Below, piece by piece: positions 23,920 to 35,809 of a DNA stretch of 64,000 nucleotides. A program made the position numbers and the translations under genes. The notes under the pieces are model-generated. The model ran no database searches, was not told the DNA's origin, and worked only from the letters and a program-made list of their open reading frames with translations. The stretch lies in assembly GCF_030816155.1 (NCBI RefSeq), contig NZ_JAUSXR010000001.1, positions 3,038,001-3,102,000 of the forward strand, given 5' to 3'. This DNA is from Arthrobacter woluwensis. Its GTDB lineage: Bacteria > Actinomycetota > Actinomycetes > Actinomycetales > Micrococcaceae. Each line of letters starts with the position of its first letter. The stretch's first letter is position 1.

Positions 23920-24546
23920 GTGAGCGATTCACTCGAAGACTTCGTCCTGTCGGCCGTCCTGGACGACCCGGTGTGCCGCGGGCTCCTGGAGCGACTGCCC
24001 GGACTGGGCCTGGACGACTGGTACCTCACCGCGGGAGCCGTCTTCCAGAATGTCTGGAATGCCCGCACCGGACGGAATCCGGGGCACGGCATCAAGGACT
24101 ATGACGTCTTCTACTTCGACGACACGGACCTGTCCTGGGAGGCCGAAGACCGGGTCATCCGCACTGCGGACCGACTCCTCGCCGGCCTCGGGGAGACGGT
24201 CGAGACCCGCAATCAGGCCCGTGTCCACCTCTGGTACGAACAGAAGTTCGGCAAGAGCATCCTCCCGTTCCGCTCCGCGGGGGACGGGATCAGGGGCTTC
24301 GCATCGGTCACCTGCAGCGTGGGCGTCACGGTGCGGAACGGCCGTTACGAGGTCTTCGCCCCGTACGGCCTCGCCGACACGGTGGGCCTGCGGATGGTCC
24401 CGAATCCCCTCATGGCGCCCCGGTCCGTGTACGAACGGAAAGTGCGCGAATACTCCGAACGCTGGCCGGAACTGAGCCACGAGCCCTGGCCCGGAACGCG
24501 GGGTCACTCGATGTCGGATTCCGGTCCCGGATCCGACGTCATGTGA
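23920..24546 (+). CDS. Nucleotidyltransferase-family protein (DUF925-like)
   Basis: The 208-residue protein starts at GTG 23920; TACAGT 6 nt before it suggests a leaderless message. WYLTAGAVFQNVWNARTG, then GIKDYDVFYFDDTDLSWEAE (about residues 35-86) match the NTP_transf_6 family, a minimal nucleotidyltransferase fold with the catalytic Asp pair in DYDVFYFD. VHLWYEQKFGK and VYERKVREYSERWP follow as in family members. Substrate and biological role are unknown. It is not obviously linked to the ABC transporter before it or the convergent acetate kinase after it. Confidence 0.75.
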   Translation: MSDSLEDFVLSAVLDDPVCRGLLERLPGLGLDDWYLTAGAVFQNVWNARTGRNPGHGIKDYDVFYFDDTDLSWEAEDRVIRTADRLLAGLGETVETRNQARVHLWYEQKFGKSILPFRSAGDGIRGFASVTCSVGVTVRNGRYEVFAPYGLADTVGLRMVPNPLMAPRSVYERKVREYSERWPELSHEPWPGTRGHSMSDSGPGSDVM

Positions 24547-24561
24547 CTCCGCATTGCTGAT

Positions 24562-25737
24562 TCAGCCCGCGACGACCTCCGCCGTGGCCTCGGCGATCGC
24601 CTGCTCCTCGTTGGTGGGGATCACGAGCACCGGGATCCGCGACGCCGCAGTGGAGATGACCCGCGGCTCCTTGGAGCGCACGGCGTTGAGTTCCGGGTCG
24701 AGCTCGATCCCCAGCGCCCCGAGCTGCTCGCAGACCAGCGCGCGGAACGGCGAGGAGTTCTCCCCGATCCCGGCCGTGAACACGATCGCCTGCGCCCCGC
24801 CGACGGCCACGTGGTACGCGCCCACGTACTTCGCCAGGCGGTAGGCGGCCACCTCGAGCGCCCGCCGAGCGCGCAGGGGATCGACGCCGGAGGAGGTGGC
24901 GTCGTCGTCGCCCACGGCTTCGGCGGCGTCCACGAGCGTCCGCATGTCATTGGAGCCGCCCAGGCCCAGAAGCCCCGATTCGCGGTTGAGCAGATCGTCC
25001 AGCGCGTCCGCGTCCAGGCCCTGGCGTCCGAGGAACACGAGGATGGACGGGTCGATGTCGCCGGAACGGGTGCCCATCACGAGGCCTTCCAGCGGGGTGA
25101 AGCCCATGGACGTGTCCACCGAGGCCCCGCCCTTGACCGCCGTGGCGGAGGCGCCGTTGCCGAGGTGCAGGATGACGCCGTTGAACTCGTCCGGCGCCTC
25201 ACCCAGCAGCGCGGCCGCGCGGGCCGCGACGTACTGGTGACTGGTGCCGTGGAAGCCGTAGCGGCGGATGCCATGGCGTGTGTAGAGCCAGTCCGGGACG
25301 GCGTAGCGCCAGGCCTTCTCCGGCAGGGTGCGGTGGTAGGCGGTGTCGAACACGGCCACCTGCGGCAGTTGCGGCCATTTCTCCGTGATGGCGCGGATGC
25401 CGAGCACGGCGGCGGGGTTGTGCAACGGGGCCAGTGGATTGAGCCGCTCGATGGACCGCGTGACCTCGTTGTTGATCAGGACCGGCTCGGCGAACCGCTC
25501 GCCGCCGTGCACCACGCGGTGCCCGACGGCGTCCACCTGCCGGTCTCCCAGGACCTCGTGCAGGCGTGCCGCCACGATCTCGAGGGCCGCGCCGTGGTCC
25601 GGGACCGCGGCCGGCGTGTCGCCGTCGGGCTGGCCGATCCGCTCCACGAGGCCCTCCAGCAGCACCTCCCCCGCGTCGACGTCGCGCACCTGGTACTTCA
25701 GGGAGGAGGAGCCGGAGTTGATGACGAGGATGAGCAT
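24562..25737 (-). CDS. ackA: Acetate kinase
   Basis: The 391-residue protein is a full acetate kinase: LVINSGSSSLKYQV at the N-terminus, GHRVVHGGE near residue 90, FHGTSHQYV near 170, HLGNGASATAVKGG and VFTAGIGENSSPFR near 325. It makes ATP and acetate from acetyl phosphate and ADP (reversible) in the cytoplasm. It directly follows pta; the last codons of pta hold its AGGAG Shine-Dalgarno. The pair links acetyl-CoA to acetate for overflow or acetate use. Confidence 0.97.
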   Translation of the reverse strand: MLILVINSGSSSLKYQVRDVDAGEVLLEGLVERIGQPDGDTPAAVPDHGAALEIVAARLHEVLGDRQVDAVGHRVVHGGERFAEPVLINNEVTRSIERLNPLAPLHNPAAVLGIRAITEKWPQLPQVAVFDTAYHRTLPEKAWRYAVPDWLYTRHGIRRYGFHGTSHQYVAARAAALLGEAPDEFNGVILHLGNGASATAVKGGASVDTSMGFTPLEGLVMGTRSGDIDPSILVFLGRQGLDADALDDLLNRESGLLGLGGSNDMRTLVDAAEAVGDDDATSSGVDPLRARRALEVAAYRLAKYVGAYHVAVGGAQAIVFTAGIGENSSPFRALVCEQLGALGIELDPELNAVRSKEPRVISTAASRIPVLVIPTNEEQAIAEATAEVVAG

Positions 25738-27843
25738 TCAGTTCTCCTGGGATGCGGCGGGCGACGGCGCGGCGACGCTCTGGGCCTGGACGGCGGTGAT
25801 GGCGACGGTGTTGACGATGTCCTCCACCGTGCAGCCGCGCGAGAGGTCGTTGACGGGCTTGTTCAGGCCCTGCAGCACCGGCCCGACGGCGACCGCGCCG
25901 GAGGACTGCTGCACGGCCTTGTACGTGTTGTTGCCGGTGTTGAGGTCCGGGAAGATGAACACCGTCGCCTGACCGGCCACATCCGATCCCGGCAGCTTGG
26001 CCGCGGCGATCGCGGCGTCCACGGCGGCGTCGTACTGGATGGGACCCTCGACGGCGAGGTCAGGCTTGCGCTCCCGCACCAGTTCCGTCGCGGCCCGCAC
26101 CTTGTCCACGGTCGCGCCGGTGCCGGAGCCGCCGGTGGAGTAGCTGAGCATCGCCACGCGCGGGTCCACCCCGAACTGCCGGGCCGTCTCGGCCGAGGCC
26201 AGCGCGATGTCCGCGAGCTGTTCGGCCGTGGGCTCCGGGTTCACGGCGCAGTCGCCGTAGGCGAGGACGCGGTCCTGCATGAGCATGAGGAACACCGAGG
26301 ACACGATCGCCACGCCCGGCCGGGTCTTCACGAACTCGAGCGCCGGCCGGATGGTGTGCGCGGTGGTGTGCGCGGCGCCGGAGACCATGCCGTCCACGAT
26401 GCCCAGCTGCACCATCATGGTGCCGAAGTAGCTGACGTCCAGCATGGTCTCGAGGGCCTTGGCGAGGTCCACGCCCTTGTGAGCGCGGAGCCGGGCGTAC
26501 TCCTCGGCGAACCGCTGACGCAGCTCACTCGTGGCCGGGTCCACCAGCGTGATGCCGTCCAGGGAGACGCCGTGCGCCGCGGCCAGCTCACGGACCGCGG
26601 CCTCGTTGCCGAGGATGGTCAGCTCGCAGACATCGCGGCGGCGCAGGATCTCAGCGGCCCGCAGGATCCGCAGGTCCGTGCCCTCCGGCAGCACCACGTG
26701 GCGGCGGTCCGCCTGGGCGCGGCCGATCAGTTGGTGGAGGAAGCGCAGCGGGGTCATCGACGCCGGGCGGCTCAGGTTGAAACGCTCGAAGATCTCATCC
26801 TCGTCCACCTGGCGGGACCACTCGCCGAGGGCCGAGGCCACCTTGCGGCTGTTGCCCGTCGAGATCTCGCTGCGCACCCCGGAGACAGCCGTGGCCGTGT
26901 GATAGGTGTCCTCAGGGTGGGCGAAGAACGGGAACGGGGCGCCGGCCAGCAGCGGCAGGATGTGCGGGTCCGGCATGAGGCCGCCGCTGAGGACCACGCC
27001 GGACGGCACCGGGAAGTCGGGCGACTGCGTGGAGGCGAGCACGCCAGCCAGGATGTCGGCCCGGTCGCCGGGGGCGATCACCAGATCGCCGGGCTCCAGG
27101 GCGCCGATGAAGTTGCCGAGGCTCATGGCGGCCACCTTGACCCCGGCGACTTCGCGTTCCATGTCCGCGGTGCCCGCGAGCAACTGGAGGCCCAGGGCCG
27201 CGGAGATCTCGCCGGTGGTGGGACGGGCCATCTCGGGCCGTTCCTCCAGGACGTAGACGGGCCGCTTCAGGTCACCGGGACGGATCGCGGCCCGCACCTC
27301 GTCCACCTGGTCCGGGTCCGCGCGGTTGACCATCACCATCAGGAGGTCGGCGTGCACGGCGGAGAGCTCTGCGCGGACCACGTCCACCGCATCCGCGATC
27401 TCCTCCGGGTTGAGGTCCTTGCCGCTCACCACGGCCACGACGGGACAGCCGAGATCCTTGGCCAGCTGGGCGTTGAGGTCGAATTCGACGGCGGAGTCGG
27501 CGCCGGAGAGGTCTGAACCCTCCACGATCACCACATCGCACAGGGCGGAGACTTCGCTGAACACCTGCACGCACCGGGTGCTGATCTCCTCGCGGCGACC
27601 CTCGGCCACCAGGCGTCGGGCCTCCTTGAGCGTGAGACCGGCCCGGCAGACGGCGGGATCCAGGTGGTAGCGCGTGCGGATCAGCTCGACCATGGGGTCG
27701 TGGTCCGGGGTGTCGCCGGGGACCACGGGCCGGAAGTACCCGATCCGTCCCGCCCGGCGGTAGAGGGCCTCGGCCAGGCCGAGAGCCACCACGGATTTGC
27801 CCGATCCCGTGGAGGTGGCGGTGACGTAGATTCCTGTGAACAT
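25738..27843 (-). CDS. pta: Phosphate acetyltransferase (long form with BioD-like and DRTGG domains)
   Basis: The 701-residue protein is the long Pta form. The N-terminal P-loop domain (YVTATSTGSGKSVVALGLAE) resembles dethiobiotin synthetase, a DRTGG-type regulatory domain covers about residues 215-330 (VAAMSLGNFIGALEPGDLVI), and the catalytic PTA_PTB domain fills the C-terminal 330 residues (GMVSGAAHTTAHTIRPALE, AMLSYSTGGSGTG). It exchanges CoA and phosphate on acetyl groups. The gene is the first of a two-gene operon with ackA. Confidence 0.96.
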   Translation of the reverse strand: MFTGIYVTATSTGSGKSVVALGLAEALYRRAGRIGYFRPVVPGDTPDHDPMVELIRTRYHLDPAVCRAGLTLKEARRLVAEGRREEISTRCVQVFSEVSALCDVVIVEGSDLSGADSAVEFDLNAQLAKDLGCPVVAVVSGKDLNPEEIADAVDVVRAELSAVHADLLMVMVNRADPDQVDEVRAAIRPGDLKRPVYVLEERPEMARPTTGEISAALGLQLLAGTADMEREVAGVKVAAMSLGNFIGALEPGDLVIAPGDRADILAGVLASTQSPDFPVPSGVVLSGGLMPDPHILPLLAGAPFPFFAHPEDTYHTATAVSGVRSEISTGNSRKVASALGEWSRQVDEDEIFERFNLSRPASMTPLRFLHQLIGRAQADRRHVVLPEGTDLRILRAAEILRRRDVCELTILGNEAAVRELAAAHGVSLDGITLVDPATSELRQRFAEEYARLRAHKGVDLAKALETMLDVSYFGTMMVQLGIVDGMVSGAAHTTAHTIRPALEFVKTRPGVAIVSSVFLMLMQDRVLAYGDCAVNPEPTAEQLADIALASAETARQFGVDPRVAMLSYSTGGSGTGATVDKVRAATELVRERKPDLAVEGPIQYDAAVDAAIAAAKLPGSDVAGQATVFIFPDLNTGNNTYKAVQQSSGAVAVGPVLQGLNKPVNDLSRGCTVEDIVNTVAITAVQAQSVAAPSPAASQEN

Positions 27844-28013
27844 GGCGCTCCTGAGGGTTGTTCCACCCCCATCTTTTCACCGCGGTTCCCGGCCGCCCAT
27901 AGCGTGGGTCACTATGTCGCGAGGTTCACACCCCGCGCCCGCCACCGTAGGCTGGAATCCGGCCGGCAACCCGGCCCCACTTCAGATCCGATGCACCTTT
28001 TGGAGGCTCCACC

Positions 28014-28355
28014 ATGTTGTTCAGCAAGAAGGGCGACGACGCCGCTCTCGCCAAACTCCGGGAAGCCCCCGCGCCGTACGCGGAACTCGGCGAGCGGCTG
28101 CACGCCATCATCCGCGAGAACGCCCCCTCCCTGGAACCGGTGGTCCGCTGGGGTCTGCCGTTCTACGTCCGGAACGGCGAGGACATCTGCTACATCAAGA
28201 CCGGCAAGAACTACCTCGCCTTCGGCTTCGGCGAATCCGTGAACCCGGCCTTCCAGGAGGGCGCCTCAATGCACCCGATCGTCTGGAACATCACGTCCCT
28301 CGACGCGGAAACGGAAGCCACCCTCGCGGCCCTGATCCGCACGGCGGCCGGCTGA
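28014..28355 (+). CDS. DUF1801 domain protein
   Basis: The 113-residue protein has the DUF1801 pattern: LHAIIRENAPSLEPVVRWGL, YVRNGEDICYIKTGKNYLAF and FGFGESVNPAFQEGASM. The fold is small alpha/beta and function is unknown, although some relatives are annotated as iron-chaperone-like. TTTGGAGG lies 8 nt before the ATG, so the start is secure. It stands alone between the divergent pta operon and a convergent DUF4375-like gene, followed by a hairpin-rich intergenic region. Confidence 0.8.
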   Translation: MLFSKKGDDAALAKLREAPAPYAELGERLHAIIRENAPSLEPVVRWGLPFYVRNGEDICYIKTGKNYLAFGFGESVNPAFQEGASMHPIVWNITSLDAETEATLAALIRTAAG

Positions 28356-28366
28356 CCCGCAACCCC

Positions 28367-28538
28367 TTAACGCGCGACGACGACGAGGGGAACCCGCCGC
28401 CGTCGCGCGTCAAGGCGTCGGGGCACTGAGGGACGTGCGGGAGTCGGCGTCAAGGGGCCCCGCGGCCACGACCACGGCGGATGCCGGGCACGAGGGCCGC
28501 GGGGATAGCCGACAGAGCATGTCCCTCAGTGCCCCGAC
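28367..28538. repeat. Composite intergenic hairpin region
   Basis: Two inverted-repeat units lie between the convergent genes. The first pairs 28367-28379 with 28401-28413 (13 nt, one mismatch). The second pairs 28417-28434 with 28521-28538 (18 nt, perfect), continues with GTCGGC/GCCGAC (28443-28448 and 28508-28513) and ends with CCCCGCGGCC (28458-28467) against 28495-28504. It may serve as a two-way terminator or be a REP-like element. Confidence 0.7.
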
Positions 28539-28545
28539 CTTCCGC

Positions 28546-29415
28546 TCAGGCCTCGGCGCCGGCGGGTTCCAGCTCGTCGTCGTCGATCTCCTCGATCTCG
28601 ACCGCGGCCACGACCTCGAGCGACTCCGGCCGGAGCATGAGGGCCTCGTCCTCCAGCTCCACCATGATGTACTCCTCGCCGTCGGCCAGGAAGTGCCAGG
28701 CCACCACGGTCTCGGCCTCGTAGACGAAGTTGGGGTCGCCGAGGGTGATCTTCTCCAGCTCCACCTCGGCGACGTCGCAGAGTTCGCGGATGATGATCTC
28801 GAAATCGGGCATGTCCTCCAGGGAGGCGGCCTCGGCCTGAGCACGGCGCTCCTCGAGGTCCTCGACGGTGGCCAGGCGCTCGTCGATCACGGCGTCCAGG
28901 CCGTCCTCGTCCACCACCAGCAGGCCTTCGAGGCCCCGCAGCCAAGCGCCGTTGAGCTCCATCAGGTCCTCGGTCTCCAGGAGCGCCTCGAATTCGTTGT
29001 CGAGCTCCTCCTGGGCCAGGACGGCGTCGCTGACTTCGCTGTCCTCATCCTCGGCGTCGCCGTCCAGGTAGGCGTCGACCTCGTCCTCGCTGAGGGCTTC
29101 GAAGGCCGCGGCGGTGCGGTCGAAGAGGTCCAGGTGGGCCTTCGCGCCCATGGCTTCGAGGCCGCCGCGGACGTAGGCGTCGATCTCTTCGCGATCCGTG
29201 GCCGTGAAGACGTACTGGGCGAAGCCGCCGCCCAGGGCCTGGGTCAGGTAGAAGTCCACGTAGTAGCTGCGGAGGGCGTCCTCGGCGATCTCCTCCTGGC
29301 CCAGGAGCTCCTGGTACATGGCATTGACCACGGTGACGTTGCCGTCCACCACTTCATCGGGGCCGGCTTCAAGGCTTTCCTTGAAAAGGACAACGGGGAG
29401 CTGCTTGCTGGTCAT
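28546..29415 (-). CDS. Acidic DUF4375/DMP19-like protein
   Basis: I chose the ATG at 29413-29415 (MTSKQLPVV), giving 289 residues. The first third has DALRSYYVDFYLTQALGGGF followed by AQYVFTA, the pattern of DMP19/DUF4375 domains, whose function is uncertain (a neisserial relative mimics DNA). The rest is very acidic: long runs of Glu and Asp near residues 110-150 and at the C-terminus. The final domain (FVYEAETVVAWHFLADGEEY) looks like a separate small beta domain. No membrane segment is present. DNA mimicry is possible because of the charge but is only an idea. Confidence 0.6.
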   Translation of the reverse strand: MTSKQLPVVLFKESLEAGPDEVVDGNVTVVNAMYQELLGQEEIAEDALRSYYVDFYLTQALGGGFAQYVFTATDREEIDAYVRGGLEAMGAKAHLDLFDRTAAAFEALSEDEVDAYLDGDAEDEDSEVSDAVLAQEELDNEFEALLETEDLMELNGAWLRGLEGLLVVDEDGLDAVIDERLATVEDLEERRAQAEAASLEDMPDFEIIIRELCDVAEVELEKITLGDPNFVYEAETVVAWHFLADGEEYIMVELEDEALMLRPESLEVVAAVEIEEIDDDELEPAGAEA

Positions 29416-29530
29416 GCTGATCCTCACTCGAGAAGTCCACGGGACACTTCGACCGTACGCGCCGTCCCTGGGAGTGACCGGTGGTCCCGGGTCACAGGCG
29501 GGTGAACCTTGGGTGAACTGAGCCGGGCGC

Positions 29531-30196
29531 TCAGCCCTCCTTCACGTCGATCCCGGCCTGGAGCGCCATCTGCACGGCGAGCTCCCGCACCTGGGTCTCC
29601 GTCAGGGTGGCGCCGCGGAGCCCGGTCACCGAGGTGAAGACGCGGGCGTCCAGGCCGCGGAGGTCGACGTCGGTGGCGTCCAGGTCGCGGCTGTCCACGT
29701 CCTCGGCGCCGCTGTCCCGGAACGCGACGCGCTTGAGCTTCGCCAGCGGCACGTCGAGGGTGCGGAGCCGGCAGCCCGCCACGACGACGTCGTTGCCCTC
29801 GGCGCCGTTCAGGCCCAGGTAGTCGATCCTGACGTCCCGCAGTTCCAGGCTGTCCACCTCCGCGCCCGAGAGGTCCAGCGTGCCGATCCTGCCGCCGCTC
29901 ATCCGCACGCGGCGCAGCCGCGCGTTCCGGAGCACGAGTTCGGTGACCTGCAGATCCTCGACGTCGAGGTCCGTCAGGGTGGCGCCGGTGAGGTCCAGAC
30001 GGTCCAGCTGGGCGTCCCGGATCACGCATTCACTGAGGTGAGCGTGGGACGCGTCGACGTCCCCGGACAGTCCGAGCACGGCGCTCTCCGAGACCTCGTC
30101 GTAGCGCCGCAGCCCGTCCACCTCGCCGAGATGAGCGGGCAGGTCCGGGGCCGCGGCCCGGGGTGCGGCGGGGCGGTTCTTCCTCGTCTGTGCCAT
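29531..30196 (-). CDS. Pentapeptide-repeat-like protein
   Basis: The 221-residue protein has a basic N-terminus (MAQTRKNRPAAPRA), then from about residue 60 to 195 a run of near-five-residue steps with L or V at the central position (LDRLDLTGATLTDLDVEDLQ, LRRVRMSGGRIGTLDLSGAE, and further). This is the sign of a right-handed quadrilateral beta-helix as in pentapeptide-repeat proteins. Some such proteins mimic DNA and bind gyrase, but most are uncharacterised. TAGGCT lies 7 nt before the ATG, so the message is probably leaderless. Confidence 0.75.
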   Translation of the reverse strand: MAQTRKNRPAAPRAAAPDLPAHLGEVDGLRRYDEVSESAVLGLSGDVDASHAHLSECVIRDAQLDRLDLTGATLTDLDVEDLQVTELVLRNARLRRVRMSGGRIGTLDLSGAEVDSLELRDVRIDYLGLNGAEGNDVVVAGCRLRTLDVPLAKLKRVAFRDSGAEDVDSRDLDATDVDLRGLDARVFTSVTGLRGATLTETQVRELAVQMALQAGIDVKEG

Positions 30197-30249
30197 GCCG
30201 CTCAGCCTATCGGCCGGGTCCGACAGTGCCCGCGGATTCCGCCTCGCGC

Positions 30250-30283
30250 GGATCCGCCCACCGGGCACGGCCCGCGTGTGTCC
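30250..30283 (+). repeat. 34-nt direct repeat, copy A
   Basis: This 34-nt stretch recurs at 31687-31720 in the same orientation with two mismatches. The core is CACCGGGCACGGCCCGC. It lies 59 nt outside the MarR stop codon. Together the copies bracket the divergent MarR/SDR pair. Confidence 0.8.
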
Positions 30284-30342
30284 CCGGGCCCGCGCCCGGG
30301 TCCCGGAGCCCAGGTCCCGGAGCCCGGGCGGCTGGCGGTCGT

Positions 30343-30903
30343 TCATCGGCTGTCGGCTGACGGGCCGTCCCCGCCCGAAGCGAGGAGCCCGCCATGCAGC
30401 TTTTCCAGGAGGAACACCAGCTGAGCCTGTTCGGCATCGCTCAGCGGCGCCACCAGCGACTCCTCGTGGTCGAGCAGTTGCCGGACGGCGGGGATGAGCA
30501 CTTCGTGCCCTGCCTCCGTCAGCTCCACCGTGACCGCACGACGCCCCTCGGCGGACGGCTTCCGGAGAACAAACCCGTCCTTCTCGGCCCGTGCCACCCG
30601 CTGGGAGATGGCCCCCGCGCTGACCAAGGTCCGAGCGGCCAGCTCGCGAGTGGTCAACCGGTACGGGGATCCCGCGCGGCGCAGTGTCGAGAGCAGATCG
30701 AGAGTGGCGGCGTCGAGCCCCAGGCGCCGCAGCGTCCGTTGGCGGTCGTCCGAAAACACTTTCCCCGTCCGCCACAGCGTGGTGATGACGGGGATGGACC
30801 GAACGGGAATCCCGGGCACCTCGCGCTCCCACGCTCGCGCGATGTCCGCGGCGGGGATGCGTCCTTCCCAGCCTTCGGTATCCTGGCGGCCTCGTTCAGT
30901 CAC
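30343..30903 (-). CDS. MarR family transcriptional regulator, divergent from SDR
   Basis: The 186-residue protein starts at GTG 30901-30903 with GGGAGG upstream. The winged helix covers about residues 75-135 (LTTRELAARTLVSAGAISQR, then RAVTVELTEAGHEVLIP). The N-terminal 45 residues with W12, W25 and W44 are longer than in compact MarR proteins. It is divergent from an SDR gene, and a perfect palindrome (CGTTTAG-GT-CTAAACG) lies between them. Ligand-relieved repression of the SDR and itself is the likely circuit. Confidence 0.88.
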   Translation of the reverse strand: MTERGRQDTEGWEGRIPAADIARAWEREVPGIPVRSIPVITTLWRTGKVFSDDRQRTLRRLGLDAATLDLLSTLRRAGSPYRLTTRELAARTLVSAGAISQRVARAEKDGFVLRKPSAEGRRAVTVELTEAGHEVLIPAVRQLLDHEESLVAPLSDAEQAQLVFLLEKLHGGLLASGGDGPSADSR

Positions 30904-30920
30904 GTGCTAGCCTCCCATAT

Positions 30921-30936
30921 CGTTTAGGTCTAAACG
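30921..30936. promoter_or_regulatory. MarR-type operator between regulator and SDR genes
   Basis: CGTTTAGGTCTAAACG has perfect 7-bp arms and a 2-nt centre. It is 15 nt before the SDR start and 17 nt before the MarR start, so one bound dimer could block both. Confidence 0.75.
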
Positions 30937-30950
30937 TACAGGAGGACGGA

Positions 30951-31682
30951 ATGGCTCGGCAGATCGTCATCACCGGGGGAACCAGCGGTATCGGCGCCGC
31001 GATCGCGCGCCGGTTCGTCGCCGACGGCGACGTCGTCACCCTCACCGGAAGGGACCCCGAGCGGGTCCGGAGCGTCGCCGCAGAACTCGGCGCGCGCGGA
31101 GAAGTCTGCGACATCACCTCAGCCGCATCCGTCGAGGCGTTCGCAGCGACCCTCGACGCTCCCCTCGACGTCGTGATCGCCATGGCGGGCGGCAATGCCG
31201 AACCGGACCGGGACGAAGGTCAGGAGCCTCTCAGCGCGGTCGCACTCGCGGACGCCGCCTGGACCGCGAACCTGCGCACCAACACGATTGGAACCGCCCT
31301 CACGGTGACAGCCCTCCTGCCGAAGCTCCGGGCGGGAGGAGCCATCATCATGGTCAGCAGCATCGGCGCCGAATACGCCTCCGGACCCTACGGCGCCTCC
31401 AAGGCCGCGGTCGCCGCCTGGACCGCCGGGCTGTCCGCTCAGGTCGGCCCCGACGGCATCACGGTGAACACCATCGCTCCGGGCTATATCGAGGACACCG
31501 CGTTCTTCGGCGACACCATGACGGAACAGCGCCGTCAGCGCCTGATCGACGCGACGCACACCAAGCGTCCCGGGCGGCCGGAGGACGTCGCCGGGCTGGC
31601 GTTCTTCCTGGCCGGACCCGACTCCCGTCACATCACCGGGCAGACCATCCATGTGAATGGAGGCGCCCACACCACCCGCTGA
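30951..31682 (+). CDS. SDR family NAD(P)-dependent oxidoreductase
   Basis: The 243-residue protein is a classical short-chain dehydrogenase: the cofactor motif TGGTSGIGAAIA (residues 8-19), the NAG-like AMAGGNAEP and the catalytic YGASK (about 146-150) after the Ser of MVSSIG. The C-terminal HITGQTIHVNGG is typical. It would oxidise or reduce a small alcohol or ketone; substrate is unknown. AGGAGG lies 6 nt before the ATG. The divergent MarR gene and shared palindrome suggest induction by its substrate or a related aromatic compound. Confidence 0.92.
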   Translation: MARQIVITGGTSGIGAAIARRFVADGDVVTLTGRDPERVRSVAAELGARGEVCDITSAASVEAFAATLDAPLDVVIAMAGGNAEPDRDEGQEPLSAVALADAAWTANLRTNTIGTALTVTALLPKLRAGGAIIMVSSIGAEYASGPYGASKAAVAAWTAGLSAQVGPDGITVNTIAPGYIEDTAFFGDTMTEQRRQRLIDATHTKRPGRPEDVAGLAFFLAGPDSRHITGQTIHVNGGAHTTR

Positions 31683-31686
31683 CCCA

Positions 31687-31720
31687 GGATCCGCACACCG
31701 GGCACGGCCCGCCTGTGTCC
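31687..31720 (+). repeat. 34-nt direct repeat, copy B
   Basis: This is the second copy of the 34-nt repeat, 4 nt after the SDR stop codon and in the same orientation as copy A. Its inner GGGC-ACG-GCCC can form a small hairpin, so it may also act as a terminator. Confidence 0.8.
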
Positions 31721-31783
31721 ACATAACCCCCTGTGCTCCATCTCGCAGACCGCTCCCGGGCTGCTCGCACTAGACTGTTGTGG

Positions 31784-35329
<3,546 letters not shown>

Positions 35330-35345
35330 GCCTCTCCCCCTCCCC

Positions 35346-35410
35346 CCGTTGCGGGGTCACATGATGTCCCCTCCGACGGTCACATCGGACACTATGTGAC
35401 CCCGCAACGG
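35346..35410. repeat. Long intergenic inverted repeat after the helicase gene
   Basis: Perfect 17-nt arms (35346-35362 and 35394-35410) enclose 31 nt with further partial pairing (GATGTCC against GGACACT). It lies 17 nt after the helicase stop and would form a stem of about 25 bp. It may be a terminator or a REP-like unit. Confidence 0.7.
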
Positions 35411-35492
35411 CAGGACGAGGCGCCCCCTACCGGCGGCCTGACGGCCGGGCGTAGCCTGAAAGGGCAGTGTCCACGTCTGCCGAGGAGGAACC

Positions 35493-35675
35493 ATGACGGA
35501 CTTCCGCAGTTACACCGCCGAGGAACGGGCCAGCTTCGTCGCCCCCGCCTGCGAGATGTGCGGTCAGCACCGCCACGTGCGCTGGGTGCCGGTCGAGGAT
35601 GCCGGGGACCCGCCGCGCTGGACGGCGCGCGACGCCGGGTGCAGCAACGAGGCGTGCACCGGTTTCCGGGTCTGA
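35493..35675 (+). CDS. Small four-cysteine zinc-ribbon-like protein
   Basis: The 60-residue protein starts at an ATG with a strong GAGGAGG 6 nt upstream. It has Cys-x2-Cys (ACEMCGQHRHVRW) near residue 20 and Cys-x4-Cys (GCSNEACTGFRV) near the C-terminus, a likely zinc knuckle or ribbon. No named family is recognised. It is isolated between two long hairpins, so it may be an independent small gene. Expression should be checked, but the Shine-Dalgarno and cysteine spacing argue that it is real. Confidence 0.65.
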   Translation: MTDFRSYTAEERASFVAPACEMCGQHRHVRWVPVEDAGDPPRWTARDAGCSNEACTGFRV

Positions 35676-35720
35676 CGCCTCGCCGGCCCCACCCTTCCGC
35701 ACCGGCTGGCCCACGAAAAA

Positions 35721-35776
35721 GCGCCCTGGCTCACCTTCCGCGGGGACATCGACCCGCGGAAGGTGAATCAGGGCGC
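35721..35776. terminator. Strong 24-bp hairpin between convergent genes
   Basis: Arms 35721-35744 and 35753-35776 pair over 24 nt with two mismatches around an 8-nt loop. A run of A (35716-35720) before the first arm gives a T run after the hairpin on the minus strand, so it can end the SDR-like transcript as an intrinsic terminator. On the plus strand it may end the small zinc-ribbon message. Confidence 0.75.
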
Positions 35777-35809
35777 CGAGCTCGGCGAGGCAGGCTGGGC
35801 GAGGCGGAC

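Noticed and set aside
24811..27516. A 901-codon open frame on plus across ackA and pta
   Set aside because: It mirrors the codon bias of the two well-identified enzymes on the other strand; the product is His/Arg/Gly-rich without domain motifs.
28417..28538. Considered as a CRISPR or tRNA-like structure
   Set aside because: It is a single palindromic unit without repeat-spacer periodicity, and no cloverleaf or T-loop consensus is present.
29531..30832. A 433-codon version of the pentapeptide-repeat gene
   Set aside because: The first 210 codons overlap the MarR gene and are Arg/Gly-rich. The start at 30196 has a leaderless promoter and the repeat region begins soon after.
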